Shown here: positions 40,302 to 52,265 of the stretch, one piece after another
How positions within the stretch are numbered: position 1 is the stretch's first letter
Layout of the letters: every line of letters begins with the position of its first letter
Source: Leptospira tipperaryensis
GTDB lineage: Bacteria; Spirochaetota; Leptospiria; Leptospirales; Leptospiraceae
Length of the DNA stretch: 64,000 nt
Direction of reading: 5' to 3'
NCBI RefSeq assembly: GCF_001729245.1
Contig: NZ_CP015217.1
Span: 733,501 to 797,500 of the forward strand
Notes under the pieces: model-generated
Told to the model about the DNA's origin: nothing
The model's input: only the letters and a program-made list of their open reading frames with translations
The model's database searches: none
Position numbers and translations under genes: made by a program

Positions 40302-40882
40302 GGATCTAATTTTCCAAATTTAGAATCCAGATTCAAGTTCAATCTCAATACGTTGACTCGTTTCTCCCCTATAAATCCGAAGGAAGGATTTTCGATCGAT
40401 TGTTCTACGAGTTTTTTCAGTTCTACGATTTGATCCGGACTCAGCCTTCTTGCGGTCGCAACCCTTTGTATTTGAAAAAAGGCCCCTGCGGGACTGATAT
40501 GCGGATCGAGTCCGGAAGCCGATGCGAATAACAGATCAGGAGGAACGATCGTTTGATCCGGATGTTTTTTCAGAAGAAATTGTTTTCTCTCTTCTATTTT
40601 CGACTTTAGAGCTGAGTTTGTCGGACCCGCGTTAGACGCTCCCGAAGGAATCGTTCCGTAATCTACAGCGGAAGGTCTTTGCCAGAAATATTCATCTTTT
40701 GTAAACTTCTGAGCGATGAGCGCGGAGCCGATGATTCGTTCGTTCGCATAGATCAAACTTCCGTTTGCTTGAGAAGGAAAAAGACGTTCTGAAAAACCGG
40801 TCACTATGAGAGGATATATAACTCCGGTGATTATGGTTAGAAACAATAGGGTCCTGATGGCGGTTAACGTATTTTGTAACAT
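40298..40882 (-). CDS. kdpC: Potassium-transporting ATPase subunit KdpC
   Basis: A 194-residue single-span membrane subunit. TM helix near 8-28 ([14 protein letters not shown]). Typical segments: [34 protein letters not shown], and V-N-V-L-R-L-N-L near the end. It stabilises the KdpFABC complex and raises affinity for ATP. AAGGAAA precedes the start; the stop overlaps kdpD. Confidence 0.95.
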   Translation of the reverse strand: MLQNTLTAIRTLLFLTIITGVIYPLIVTGFSERLFPSQANGSLIYANERIIGSALIAQKFTKDEYFWQRPSAVDYGTIPSGASNAGPTNSALKSKIEERKQFLLKKHPDQTIVPPDLLFASASGLDPHISPAGAFFQIQRVATARRLSPDQIVELKKLVEQSIENPSFGFIGEKRVNVLRLNLNLDSKFGKLDP

Positions 40883-40892
40883 TATACTTTCC

Positions 40893-42977
<2,085 letters not shown>

Positions 42978-42987
42978 CCGATTCTCC

Positions 42988-44661
42988 TTAAAAAGTTCTG
43001 CCTTGTAACATTAGAAAATGCTCAAGTATGGGGCCGATCGTAAGAGCCGGAAAAAAGGTGAGCGCCCCGACGATGATGATAACCGATAAAAGAAGAATGT
43101 AAAAAGTTCCTCCTTCCGTCGAAAAAGAACCCTCTGATACGATCTCGGATCTTCTTTTTATAGCCGCGCTTCCTGCGATCGCAAGAACCGGGAGTATGAC
43201 TCCGAACCTTCCGATTAACATCGCGATTCCCAAAATAGAATTGTAAAACGGAGTATCGACGCCTAACCCTGCAAAGGCGCTTCCGTTGTTTCCGGCTCCC
43301 GAAGAGAACGCATAGAGAATTTCAGAAAGACCATGAGGGCCTCGATTTGATAACGAAGACAATCCTTGCGGCAGACTGACAGCGATCGCTGTAAAAAGAA
43401 GTATGACGGTGGACGGTAAAAGAATACCAAGCAGAGCCATCTGGATTTCTTTTTTTTCGATCTTTTTTCCCAAATACTCCGGGCTTCTTCCCACCATGAT
43501 CCCGCTCAGAAATACCGTAAGAATTATAAAAAGAACCATTCCATACATCCCCGCGCCGACTCCTCCGAAGATCACCTCTCCTAATTGAATATTCAACATT
43601 CCTACCAAGCCTCCGATCGGAGAAAAACTGTCGTGCATGGAGTTGACTGATCCGTTAGACGCCACCGTAGTAGACACTTCCCAGATCGCGCTGTTTAAGA
43701 TTCCGAATCGAGTTTCCTTTCCTTCCCAAAAACCGTAAGTTCCGGAAAGAGGATTCAAGGAGGATTCCGCGGTCCACACGGTAAGGACTCCGAAACAAAA
43801 GACGGTGAACATCACTCCGAAGACGACCCATGCGTGTCTAACGTTGCCTATGATTCTTCCGTACAAAAACACACAAGCCCCCGGAAGTAAAAGGATCGAA
43901 ATCATCTGGAAGAAATTCGAAATCGGGGTCGGATTTTCAAAAGGATGAGCGCTATTGACCCCGAAAAAACCGCCTCCGTTTGTTCCGAGTTGTTTGATTG
44001 CAATCTGCGAAGCGGCCGGTCCCATAGGAATGATTTGTATGTTTCCTTCTAAGGTTGTCGCAACCGCTGAATCAGAGAAATTTTGAATCACTCCGGAACT
44101 TACCAAAATCAGAGCGAGAAGAAAGGAGAGCGGTAAAAGGACGTATAACGTTCCTCGAATCAAGTCCTTCCAAAAATTTCCGATGCCCGCGCTTGCATGG
44201 GAGGAGAGTCCTCGACTCAACGCCAAAAGAACGCAGAATCCAGTCGCGGCGCTTACAAAATTTTGAGTTGTAAGTCCTACGAATTGCGAAAAGTAACTTA
44301 AAGCCGCTTCGCCCGAGTAAGCCTGCCAGTTCGTATTCGTTGCAAAACTAACTGCGGTGTTAAAAGCTAAAAACGGATTTAATCCGGCCAAGCCTCCGGG
44401 ATTCAAAGGAAGAATATTCTGAAAAATTAATATTGTAAACAGAACCAGAAAGCCGAGGAAATTAAATAGAAGAAGAGAAATCGCGTATTCCTTCCATTCC
44501 ATATTCTTGTCGGAATCGATTCCGCAGATCCTATATATGATCGTTTCTATCTTGAGCTTCTTGGAAGAGGTGAAGACTTGATAGAGCCAGGCTCCGAGCA
44601 AAGGTGATAGAATGACGATTGAAAATAGAAAGATCGAAAGTTGAATCCATTCCGTGGCCAT
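42988..44661 (-). CDS. kdpA: Potassium-transporting ATPase subunit KdpA
   Basis: A 557-residue membrane protein with about ten TM helices, the channel-like potassium-binding subunit of KdpFABC. Selectivity-filter-like segments visible: [31 protein letters not shown] and G-A-G-N-N-G-S-A-F. Length is as expected. AAGGAGAGCTT lies directly before the ATG. Confidence 0.97.
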   Translation of the reverse strand: MATEWIQLSIFLFSIVILSPLLGAWLYQVFTSSKKLKIETIIYRICGIDSDKNMEWKEYAISLLLFNFLGFLVLFTILIFQNILPLNPGGLAGLNPFLAFNTAVSFATNTNWQAYSGEAALSYFSQFVGLTTQNFVSAATGFCVLLALSRGLSSHASAGIGNFWKDLIRGTLYVLLPLSFLLALILVSSGVIQNFSDSAVATTLEGNIQIIPMGPAASQIAIKQLGTNGGGFFGVNSAHPFENPTPISNFFQMISILLLPGACVFLYGRIIGNVRHAWVVFGVMFTVFCFGVLTVWTAESSLNPLSGTYGFWEGKETRFGILNSAIWEVSTTVASNGSVNSMHDSFSPIGGLVGMLNIQLGEVIFGGVGAGMYGMVLFIILTVFLSGIMVGRSPEYLGKKIEKKEIQMALLGILLPSTVILLFTAIAVSLPQGLSSLSNRGPHGLSEILYAFSSGAGNNGSAFAGLGVDTPFYNSILGIAMLIGRFGVILPVLAIAGSAAIKRRSEIVSEGSFSTEGGTFYILLLSVIIIVGALTFFPALTIGPILEHFLMLQGRTF

Positions 44662-44670
44662 AAGCTCTCC

Positions 44671-44760
44671 TTAAAATTTTTCCGGTTTGAAGATTGAAAA
44701 AACGAGATAGACAAGACAAATTGCGCCCAAAGAAAGGGCAATGGTTGTTTCTAAATTCAT
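44671..44760 (-). CDS. kdpF: KdpF, small membrane subunit of the Kdp pump
   Basis: A 29-residue frame from the ATG at 44760 to a TAA at 44673-44671, nine bases before kdpA. The peptide is one hydrophobic helix (I-A-L-S-L-G-A-I-C-L-V-Y-L-V-F-S) followed by a short charged tail (K-P-E-K-F). Size, position and sequence type match KdpF, which stabilises KdpABC in the membrane. It is too short for routine gene calling and easily missed. Confidence 0.88.
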   Translation of the reverse strand: MNLETTIALSLGAICLVYLVFSIFKPEKF

Positions 44761-44775
44761 AATATTGATTTTTCC

Positions 44776-44791
44776 TGATCAAAGTAGATCA
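44776..44791 (-). promoter_or_regulatory. Inverted repeat upstream of kdpF
   Basis: TGATC (44776-44780) and GATCA (44787-44791) form an inverted repeat 16-31 bases before kdpF. A possible KdpE site; the match to any consensus is not established. Confidence 0.3.
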
Positions 44792-44859
44792 CGAATGAAG
44801 TCCGGAGTCAAGATCTGTGAGATTAAGGAGGAGAAAACGAGGTTAAGAAGTTGTTAAGT

Positions 44860-47800
44860 TTATAAAACTTCGACGGAAAGGAAAGTGATATCGTCTTGCG
44901 TCTTTTGTCCGGAAAGAAAGGTTTCCAAGTCGCTGAATATGGATCTTACGAGATCCGGAATCGATTTGGAGGATTCCTTGAGTATCGAATCGAGCAGACG
45001 CTCTTCTCCGAATTCTTCCTCGAAGGCGTTGAACTCTTCTACGATTCCGTCCGAAAAGAAAAACATTTTGTCGCCCTTTGAAATTTCTAAGAACTGAGAT
45101 TGATATTTTACTTTCTCCGAAATTCCGATGATCGGACCGCTCCTGGAAAGTCGGGTAACGGTGCTTCCCGCGAGACAGAATTGATCGGGATGTCCCGCTG
45201 CGGAATAAGAAAGGGTTCCTTCGCCCGTATCCACGTCCGCGATGAGACAACTAAAAAAGGATTTGATCGCGCTGTATTTTGCGATGATTTCTTTATTCAG
45301 TTCCGAGATAACTTCTCCCGGAGGAAGATCCAAATACTTTAGGCTTTCATATTCGGATTTGATTAACATGGTGACTAACGCAGCCTGTACCCCGTGACCG
45401 GTTGCATCCGCGAGAAAAATTCTTATCTTACCCGGGGAAATTTCGGCGTAGTCGTAAATGTCTCCGCCGACCTCGTTCATAGGAATGTATTTCGTGAGTA
45501 TATAAATTCCGCCTAACGTCGTTTCCGGCTTAGGAAGAATCCGGTCCTGAATTTTCTGTGCGTAGAGTAAGTCCTTTTGTATTAATTTAATCGTATTGTT
45601 GAGTTCGGAAGTTCTTTCTACCACCTTTTCTTCCAACTCTGCGTAGAGATTTGCGTTTTCGATCGAGATCGCGGCTTGTCCTGCTATGAGTTCCAAGGTC
45701 TGAATTCTGTTTTCGGTGAAGATCCCTTTTACGAGTTGATTCTCGAGATAAAGAACTCCTTTTAGGCCTCCCGCGTGAACTAACGGAATACAAATTACCG
45801 ATTGAGGCCTTTTTTCTTTGATATATTGATCCGTAAAATCTTTGATCGAAGAAGAATCGAAACCGTTCGTGGAAATCATTTTTCCGGTTCTAAAAACATA
45901 GTTGAGATAAGAGACCGGATATTGAGTCTCTTCGAGTTCGGGAAGATTTTCGACGACGATCCCGTTTTCCCCACTTTGCCCGGCAAGATAGACCATTAGA
46001 TTTTTATTGTGTAGGTGAAAGTAGATCGCTCGTGTAGCACCTGCGGTTTCCATCGCTATTTGGATGAGTTTTTTAAGGAGATTGTCCAGGACGATCTCTC
46101 CGGAAAGTAAATTATATGTTTTTAATATGATTTCTTGATCGAGGTCAGGTGTCTGATTTTGGATTTTTCTTCCGATTGCTTCCGGAGAAAGAGAAAGATC
46201 GAGTCTGCTTGAAAAACGATTTTCGAGATCCTCTACTTTTTTAGCAGCGCCCCACCGGGAATACAAATCGATTGCGTGTTGAATGTAATGATTTCCTAAT
46301 GAAAAGTTTCCGTTTTTATAATGGAATTTCGCGGCGATTTCGCAGGAAAGCGCCTGAAAGGAGAGAAAACCGGATTCTTGAAAAAGTTTGATCGCTCTTT
46401 CGTAACCCGAAATTGTTTCTCCGACATTTCCTTTGTTTCTATCTCTTTCCGCTCGTAAGAGTTCCAAGTGCCCCATAAAATTTTCGGGACAATCTTTGCT
46501 CCAATTTTCAAAAAGTGCAAAGATCTGTTTTAACTTTTTATTAAAGCGAGTTCGATTGGAAAAAGAAAAGTCCTTATAGTTTTCTAAAATTGTAAGTCCG
46601 TAATAAAACCAAAACTCGGCATAAGGAATCAACCCGAACGCGTTTTGAATTAATTTCTCGCCTTCTTGTCCGGTCTCCAGGGCCTTTTTGAAGTTTCCGG
46701 AAAAGTAATATAATTTCGTGAGGTCGTGGTAGAAGTAAGCGAGCGCGGTAAAGTTCTTATCCGCTAAGATTCCCTTTTCAAATTCCTGACTGTGAAAATT
46801 TTCATCGTCAAGAGATTCGGGAGACTGAGTTTTTCCCGCAAGAGCCTTTATAAATTGATGAGAACTTTTTGCGATCGTAAACGCAAAGTTGTCTCTGGAA
46901 GCCGTAAAATATTGATCAGCGCTTACAATGTCGTTTAACAATTCTTCGATCGGGAACGAAGCAAATATTTTTTTCTGGGTTTTTGCCTGCATACTGAAGC
47001 CGGCGTAAAAGATATCCCCGTTTTGTAAGGCCCCATTGTGCACGTCGTCGAGAAGGCTGATGTCCAAGGTGATATGCCTTTTCCAGTGGCAGAGATAAGC
47101 CGAATAAACATACTGGACCTTCCATTTTACCAAATCAAAAGGGATTTTGTCGTTTAAGTCCATTGCGAGCTTCGAATATCGAATCGCTTGATCCAAATCC
47201 TTGAGAGCCTGATTTACGATCATTCCGTAACCGCTGTAGGCGATAGGACTACTTCTGGAAACTCCCTTTGTCAAAGAAGTATTAAACATTTTTAATACGA
47301 TCAAAGCGAAAAGGTTTTGGTTATAAGTAAACGCAGACGGTCCTAAATCCGCAAAAAGATCGATCAAGGCCTGATATTCGGGTTCTCCGTTTTCGGGAAC
47401 GTTTACGAGTTCGATATCGGTTTTACCTTTGGATAGGATCATGGAAAGAATGAGTTCCTTAAATAGAACCATCGTTACCCGAAGCGGAGACGACGGAATA
47501 TTGATCTTAAAGCGTTTCATCGCTCGAAGTCCTGCGAGGACTGCATTCTCCACCTTGTTCATTTTGGAATAAAGTCTTACTTGAATCGCGTCGGCCCGGA
47601 TGTATTGAAGATCCGGAAGATTCAAATTTTCTAATGATTCTAAAAGTTGCATCGTCCTTTCGTAGTTATTCAAAAGGTATTCCGTTTCTGCCGTTTCCAG
47701 GATCACGTTCGAATACAGCTCTAAATCGTTGATCATCGCTTCTTGATCCAACGATTCCAAGGCCGAATTTAGATATTGGAGAGAACTTTCGTAAGAGCCG

Positions 47801-50070
47801 GAACTTTTTGCTTGTAAGCCGGCTTTGTAATTCAAAAGAGTGAGTTTTTTTCTTAGAACGTCTTCTTCTATGATTTCTTGCGATTGATTGAGGTGATTCG
47901 TAATTTGAAAGAGCACCCGATTTTTAGGATTGGGTCCGTGTAGATTTAGAAGCGCGATTCCCACTTTTTTGTGAAATTCTTTTCGTTTCGGTTCTTCCAA
48001 GAGACTGTATGCTGCCTGTTGAACCCGGTCGTGAGAAAAACCAAACGCCTGTTCTGCGGAGATGTTTTCCTCAAAAAGAGAATGATCCTGGTCGTGAGAA
48101 GGAGCTAAAAGTCCTTCTCTTACGGCTTCCCAGAGAATTTGATTGAGTTTTCCAGTATCAAAGAAATGTAATTTAGAAATGAACCCTGAAGTAAACCTTT
48201 CTCCAAGACACGAACAGACTCCGAGAAGTTCCTGAACTCCCGGTGAAAGGTCTCTGATTCTCTGGCATAAAAGATCGATCACGTTATCCGCAACCGGAAG
48301 CTGAAGGGCTTTTTGGGTGTCCCACTTCCAGAGTTTTGTTTCAAATTGATACGAAATCGAGTTTGTCTTTTCGGAAGCTCGGAGTAATTGAACGATAGCG
48401 AACGGATTTCCCAGAGTTTTTTTGTGTAGAATAGAAGATACGATTTGAATCTCGTCGGCCGGACCCGGAGCCAAATCCTGCAAAAGACGATGGATACTTT
48501 CCTCGTTCAATGGATTGACCGTGATAAGACTCTTCTGAACCTTATTACTTTCTATAGATTCTAAGATCTTAGAAAACGCGTTATTTCTTTCGGTGGCTTC
48601 GGGACGATACGAAAGAATACATAAGAAATTCTTAATTTTCGAATAGATCAAAAAGGTTTCGATAAGTTTTAAACTCGCGGGATCCGCCCACTGAAGATCG
48701 TCCATATAAAGAACGAGGGGCCGACTCATTTCGGAAATAGCCCGGATAAAGTTTCGAAGCGTAAAGTAGAATCGGTTTCTATTTTCATCCGGAGGTAATT
48801 CCGCCAATTCCGGTTGAGGACCGATGATAAATTCCAATTCCGGAATTTGATTTAAGAGAATTTTTCCGTTGGCCCCGGTGTATTGTTGAATTAATTTTTT
48901 AAACTCTTTGATATCCTTTTCCGGTTTGGATAAAAAGATGGAAACGAGATCTCGAAGAGAATGAATCAATCCTCCAAAGGGAACCGATGTTTCATACTGA
49001 TCGAATTTCCCCTGAACTACGATTCCGCCTCTTTCCGAGATACTTTTCAGAAAGGATTTCGCCAACGCGGACTTTCCGGAACCGGAATCTCCGGTGATCA
49101 AAACCAATCCGGTTTCTCCGCGGAAAACTCGATCCAATGAAGATTCTAAAACTGCCTTTTCTCGATCCCTTCCATACAACGCCGAGGGGTCGAAACTTAA
49201 TTCCGGAACGTCCCTAGTTCCCGGAATAAAAACCGACTCGTTGTTTTTATCCTCATATTCTTTCTGAGAAAGTTCTAAATCGTAGATCAATCCATTGATA
49301 GACGCATAACGTTGTTCAGGATCTTTTTCTAAAAGTTTTGCAATGATAAGCGAAATGGAGACTGGAAGGTCGTCTCGAAGAGTGTGAACTAAAACGGGTC
49401 TTCGAGCGAGATGAGCGTGGAGAATTTCATTTCTATCTTTGGAAACAAACGGCAACATTCCGGTGATCATCTGGTAGAATATGATTCCCAGAGAATAAAA
49501 ATCGGTACGAAGATCCAATACGCGTGAAAGTCTTCCCGTCAACTCAGGAGGAAGATAAGAAAGGATTTCCACGGATAAGTCGGGAGTAATGGAGGGTGAC
49601 GTGTCTTTACCGGAAAATGTTGAAGATGAAAAATCGGTGATTCTTGCAACTCCGGTTTCGGGTTGAACCCAGATGTTCCCCGGACGCAGGGCTTGGTGCA
49701 AAATTCTCTTATCATGAATTTCTTTGAGAGCTAAGGAAATACTCATGGCAAGCTCAAAGAATTTCTCTACAGAATTAACACCATTTGGAAACATTCTGGA
49801 GAGTGGGACGGATCCGTTGTCTTCGATGACAAGGACCGGAAGATCTTCGTGTCGGATTAATTCCAGGGAGTTCTGGATTCTCGGACCTTTAGCAAAACTA
49901 GAAATTCTAAAATCGTGATGGATCTTCTGAATATCTTTGCGCGAAGGATTTTTTTGACGAAGGATTTTGAGAAGAACGTGCTTCCCCGATCTTTGATCCA
50001 GAGATCTGTATATCAGAAACTGATGATCAATGGAAAAGGATTCGAAGGTTTCAAAGCCGGGGAGTTCCAT
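44860..50070 (-). CDS. Pseudokinase-AAA ATPase-GAF-SpoIIE multi-domain regulator
   Basis: A 1736-residue cytoplasmic regulator. Order: serine/threonine-kinase-like domain (about 1-270); AAA/STAND-type ATPase with Walker A G-D-S-G-S-G-K-S (327-334) and Walker B L-V-L-Y-M-D-D (about 452-458); a long helical TPR-like region (about 690-1290); a GAF domain (about 1330-1480); a coiled coil; and a SpoIIE phosphatase domain with intact metal motifs N-E-V-G-G-D-I, A-D-A-T-G-H-G and S-D-G-I-V. The kinase catalytic loop reads H-Q-A-L-R-P-G-N (H125-N132) and the DFG site reads D-F-S, so the catalytic Asp is absent and the domain is probably a pseudokinase. It lies 65 bases after the flavoprotein gene and 99 bases before kdpF, all on one strand. 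Confidence 0.88.
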   Translation of the reverse strand: MELPGFETFESFSIDHQFLIYRSLDQRSGKHVLLKILRQKNPSRKDIQKIHHDFRISSFAKGPRIQNSLELIRHEDLPVLVIEDNGSVPLSRMFPNGVNSVEKFFELAMSISLALKEIHDKRILHQALRPGNIWVQPETGVARITDFSSSTFSGKDTSPSITPDLSVEILSYLPPELTGRLSRVLDLRTDFYSLGIIFYQMITGMLPFVSKDRNEILHAHLARRPVLVHTLRDDLPVSISLIIAKLLEKDPEQRYASINGLIYDLELSQKEYEDKNNESVFIPGTRDVPELSFDPSALYGRDREKAVLESSLDRVFRGETGLVLITGDSGSGKSALAKSFLKSISERGGIVVQGKFDQYETSVPFGGLIHSLRDLVSIFLSKPEKDIKEFKKLIQQYTGANGKILLNQIPELEFIIGPQPELAELPPDENRNRFYFTLRNFIRAISEMSRPLVLYMDDLQWADPASLKLIETFLIYSKIKNFLCILSYRPEATERNNAFSKILESIESNKVQKSLITVNPLNEESIHRLLQDLAPGPADEIQIVSSILHKKTLGNPFAIVQLLRASEKTNSISYQFETKLWKWDTQKALQLPVADNVIDLLCQRIRDLSPGVQELLGVCSCLGERFTSGFISKLHFFDTGKLNQILWEAVREGLLAPSHDQDHSLFEENISAEQAFGFSHDRVQQAAYSLLEEPKRKEFHKKVGIALLNLHGPNPKNRVLFQITNHLNQSQEIIEEDVLRKKLTLLNYKAGLQAKSSGSYESSLQYLNSALESLDQEAMINDLELYSNVILETAETEYLLNNYERTMQLLESLENLNLPDLQYIRADAIQVRLYSKMNKVENAVLAGLRAMKRFKINIPSSPLRVTMVLFKELILSMILSKGKTDIELVNVPENGEPEYQALIDLFADLGPSAFTYNQNLFALIVLKMFNTSLTKGVSRSSPIAYSGYGMIVNQALKDLDQAIRYSKLAMDLNDKIPFDLVKWKVQYVYSAYLCHWKRHITLDISLLDDVHNGALQNGDIFYAGFSMQAKTQKKIFASFPIEELLNDIVSADQYFTASRDNFAFTIAKSSHQFIKALAGKTQSPESLDDENFHSQEFEKGILADKNFTALAYFYHDLTKLYYFSGNFKKALETGQEGEKLIQNAFGLIPYAEFWFYYGLTILENYKDFSFSNRTRFNKKLKQIFALFENWSKDCPENFMGHLELLRAERDRNKGNVGETISGYERAIKLFQESGFLSFQALSCEIAAKFHYKNGNFSLGNHYIQHAIDLYSRWGAAKKVEDLENRFSSRLDLSLSPEAIGRKIQNQTPDLDQEIILKTYNLLSGEIVLDNLLKKLIQIAMETAGATRAIYFHLHNKNLMVYLAGQSGENGIVVENLPELEETQYPVSYLNYVFRTGKMISTNGFDSSSIKDFTDQYIKEKRPQSVICIPLVHAGGLKGVLYLENQLVKGIFTENRIQTLELIAGQAAISIENANLYAELEEKVVERTSELNNTIKLIQKDLLYAQKIQDRILPKPETTLGGIYILTKYIPMNEVGGDIYDYAEISPGKIRIFLADATGHGVQAALVTMLIKSEYESLKYLDLPPGEVISELNKEIIAKYSAIKSFFSCLIADVDTGEGTLSYSAAGHPDQFCLAGSTVTRLSRSGPIIGISEKVKYQSQFLEISKGDKMFFFSDGIVEEFNAFEEEFGEERLLDSILKESSKSIPDLVRSIFSDLETFLSGQKTQDDITFLSVEVL

Positions 50071-50135
50071 CCTGGAAGAACTGTGATATTCTCCCTAGGA
50101 TTAAAATCAAAAAGAAAAAAATTGATTTTAGAAAA

Positions 50136-52205
50136 TCAGAGGAAACATTTCGCCGCTTCGATTCCGCTCACAACGGTGCTTTCCACACAACCTGCGTTTA
50201 AGACCGGATTTTGTATCCAATCTCCCGTGATGACAAGATTAGAATAACCGTTCATTCCTGCGGGAAGTCTGTATTTTGTGGATCCTTTCGCCGATAACAC
50301 ATATCTTTCCGTGGGCTGAATGTTTAAACGGACAAACTGGCCTTCGATTCTCGTAACTCCGCTCTTTTCCTGCTTATCCAGAAGAAGATTCCAATTGAAT
50401 CCGGATCTTGCTCCTTGAACGCTCGAGGAAGGCCAAAGAGCGCTAACGTCTTGGTTTAGGAAACTTGCAACTCTTTCTCTTAACTTTTTCATCTCAGCCT
50501 CGATGTCAGGGTTGGCAAGAGGATTGCTCGGCGCCGTTCCCGGAGGGGACGGTCCGCAAAAATACGCGATGTGATTCGGAGTCATGGAGTCCGGCCAAGA
50601 TTCTCGATTGATGAGATGGCTCATGTCGCACCAAGTATCGAAAGGCTCTACAAAAGAACCCAATATCGGAGGTTCGTTCTTCCAATACTTCCATCCCAAA
50701 CCGGCAGTGTCCGGAAACATCCAGAGTTGAAACGCATCGGTCAAACAAGTCTCGATCGTTTCCGTCATTTGTCTCCATTGCTGATTGGAGCTTAGAATTT
50801 GAGGACATAAGAATGGAATAGCCCCGATCGAAATTCCGAAGACGATTCGATCATAATCTTTTCCGTATTCTAAGACGATCTCTTCTCTATCTTTCCAGTC
50901 GGACCAATAATCCTCCAGATCTACATGCTCTTTCTTTAATATTTCTCCTTCTACGATTTGATCATAGAGAGGTTCCGAAGGCCAGCAACCAAGACCTTTG
51001 ACGTCGATGAGAGGAGAATACTCTTCCGTTTTTAAAGTCACCTGTCTTCCGATTCTTATACTCTGGATATTTTCCTTTCCATCAGCAGATCCGGGGATGA
51101 GTTCTCGAACCCTATGAAAGAATTTGATCTTAACTCCTCTTTGTTTTAGAATTTCGTAAAGCGGAGTCATGATCGTATCTCCCATTCCCGCTTGCATTCT
51201 GTAAGCGACTGCGCCCTTGTATGTAAAGACCATACGAAGCGCGCCCTTGAGAGCGGTTCCCGCGGCGAAAGTGTATTGATTGACTCCTCCAAAAACGAGA
51301 CCGTAGATCGCTTGAACGATTGCGGAATTGATCGTGAGTTCGCTCGCTCCGTGATGTCTCAACCATTCTCTATAGTCGTAGTCGTCGATACTTTCAAAGC
51401 CCTTTTCAAAAAGCCGATCCTCGATCATTCCTTTGATGTTAGTGAGGGAAAAATCGACCATGATCCAAAAACGTCTCGCGTCCGTGTTGGATTCTATTTG
51501 TTTTTCAACTTTCTTCCAGAGCGTCTTTGCAAAAAGGTCGACGATCTTTAGAAATCGATCTTTCGGAAAATCGGAACTGAGTTTGTTCAGAAGAGTTTTT
51601 AAAACGAAGAGAGTATTGCCGATCAGGTCGAGACCGATTGTTTCGACGGTTCCTTCGATCCATTCTAAGATTTGATTCCAGATTCCGCTTTGATTTTCAT
51701 CCTCTTTTTCCGGGAAGATCGTATCCGCGTTGTCGTTGTAATATTTGTGCAGGTAGTTCAAGATGAGACCCGGATAGTTAGCCGGATCCGGAAGATCGAG
51801 ACTGTCTCCGGGAATTTGATTGTTCATCGGAAATTCAATGGGCCAAGGAACGTAACCTTCGTTTACTTTTTCTTCCAAGACGAAGTAGTTCGCGGGTTTG
51901 AATGCTTCTTCCCAGGTCGCTAAGGGTTGAGTGAGAGATCTGCCGACTTCCTGATAACATTTCCGAATGAGTTGAAACGCGTTATCGTAAAAGCCAAACC
52001 AAATGTGAAGACCGTGTTCTTCGATCCGATTGTAGATTTGTTGATTTCTCCCGCTCGCGCCTTTTCCGCCGAGTCTCCAACCCATGTGATATAAAGTAAG
52101 ATCGTATTTTTGTTCCCAATCAGGTTGAGAAGTGATTTCGTAGGCCGTAACCAACGAACTCAAACCTCCGCCTAAAATAACTACTTTTTCTTTTTTGCCC
52201 GCCAT
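50136..52205 (-). CDS. FAD-dependent amine-oxidase/desaturase-like flavoprotein
   Basis: A 689-residue flavoprotein. The N-terminal dinucleotide fold V-V-I-L-G-G-G-L-S-S-L-V-T-A, then W-R-L-G-G-K-G-A-S-G-R, follows the pattern of carotenoid-desaturase/amine-oxidase enzymes. G-L-H-I-W-F-G-F-Y sits near 70. The C-terminal FAD-closing segment reads L-V-I-T-G-D-W-I-Q-N-P-V-L-N-A-G, then V-E-S-T-V-V-S-G. It is longer than phytoene desaturases (about 500 residues) because of middle inserts. It follows the acetoacetate-decarboxylase-like gene by about 60 bases; the two probably modify a common lipid or polyketide substrate. Reaction unknown. Confidence 0.82.
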   Translation of the reverse strand: MAGKKEKVVILGGGLSSLVTAYEITSQPDWEQKYDLTLYHMGWRLGGKGASGRNQQIYNRIEEHGLHIWFGFYDNAFQLIRKCYQEVGRSLTQPLATWEEAFKPANYFVLEEKVNEGYVPWPIEFPMNNQIPGDSLDLPDPANYPGLILNYLHKYYNDNADTIFPEKEDENQSGIWNQILEWIEGTVETIGLDLIGNTLFVLKTLLNKLSSDFPKDRFLKIVDLFAKTLWKKVEKQIESNTDARRFWIMVDFSLTNIKGMIEDRLFEKGFESIDDYDYREWLRHHGASELTINSAIVQAIYGLVFGGVNQYTFAAGTALKGALRMVFTYKGAVAYRMQAGMGDTIMTPLYEILKQRGVKIKFFHRVRELIPGSADGKENIQSIRIGRQVTLKTEEYSPLIDVKGLGCWPSEPLYDQIVEGEILKKEHVDLEDYWSDWKDREEIVLEYGKDYDRIVFGISIGAIPFLCPQILSSNQQWRQMTETIETCLTDAFQLWMFPDTAGLGWKYWKNEPPILGSFVEPFDTWCDMSHLINRESWPDSMTPNHIAYFCGPSPPGTAPSNPLANPDIEAEMKKLRERVASFLNQDVSALWPSSSVQGARSGFNWNLLLDKQEKSGVTRIEGQFVRLNIQPTERYVLSAKGSTKYRLPAGMNGYSNLVITGDWIQNPVLNAGCVESTVVSGIEAAKCFL

Positions 52206-52244
52206 CTTTCTACCTAACTCATTTTAAAAATTTTTATATATTAA

Positions 52245-52262
52245 TTTAAGAATATTCTTAAA
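52245..52262. promoter_or_regulatory. 18-bp perfect palindrome between two coupled genes
   Basis: TTTAAGAATATTCTTAAA reads the same on both strands and lies between the decarboxylase-like stop (52266) and the flavoprotein start (52205). It could be an operator or a processing/attenuation stem. Confidence 0.35.
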
Positions 52263-52265
52263 CCT

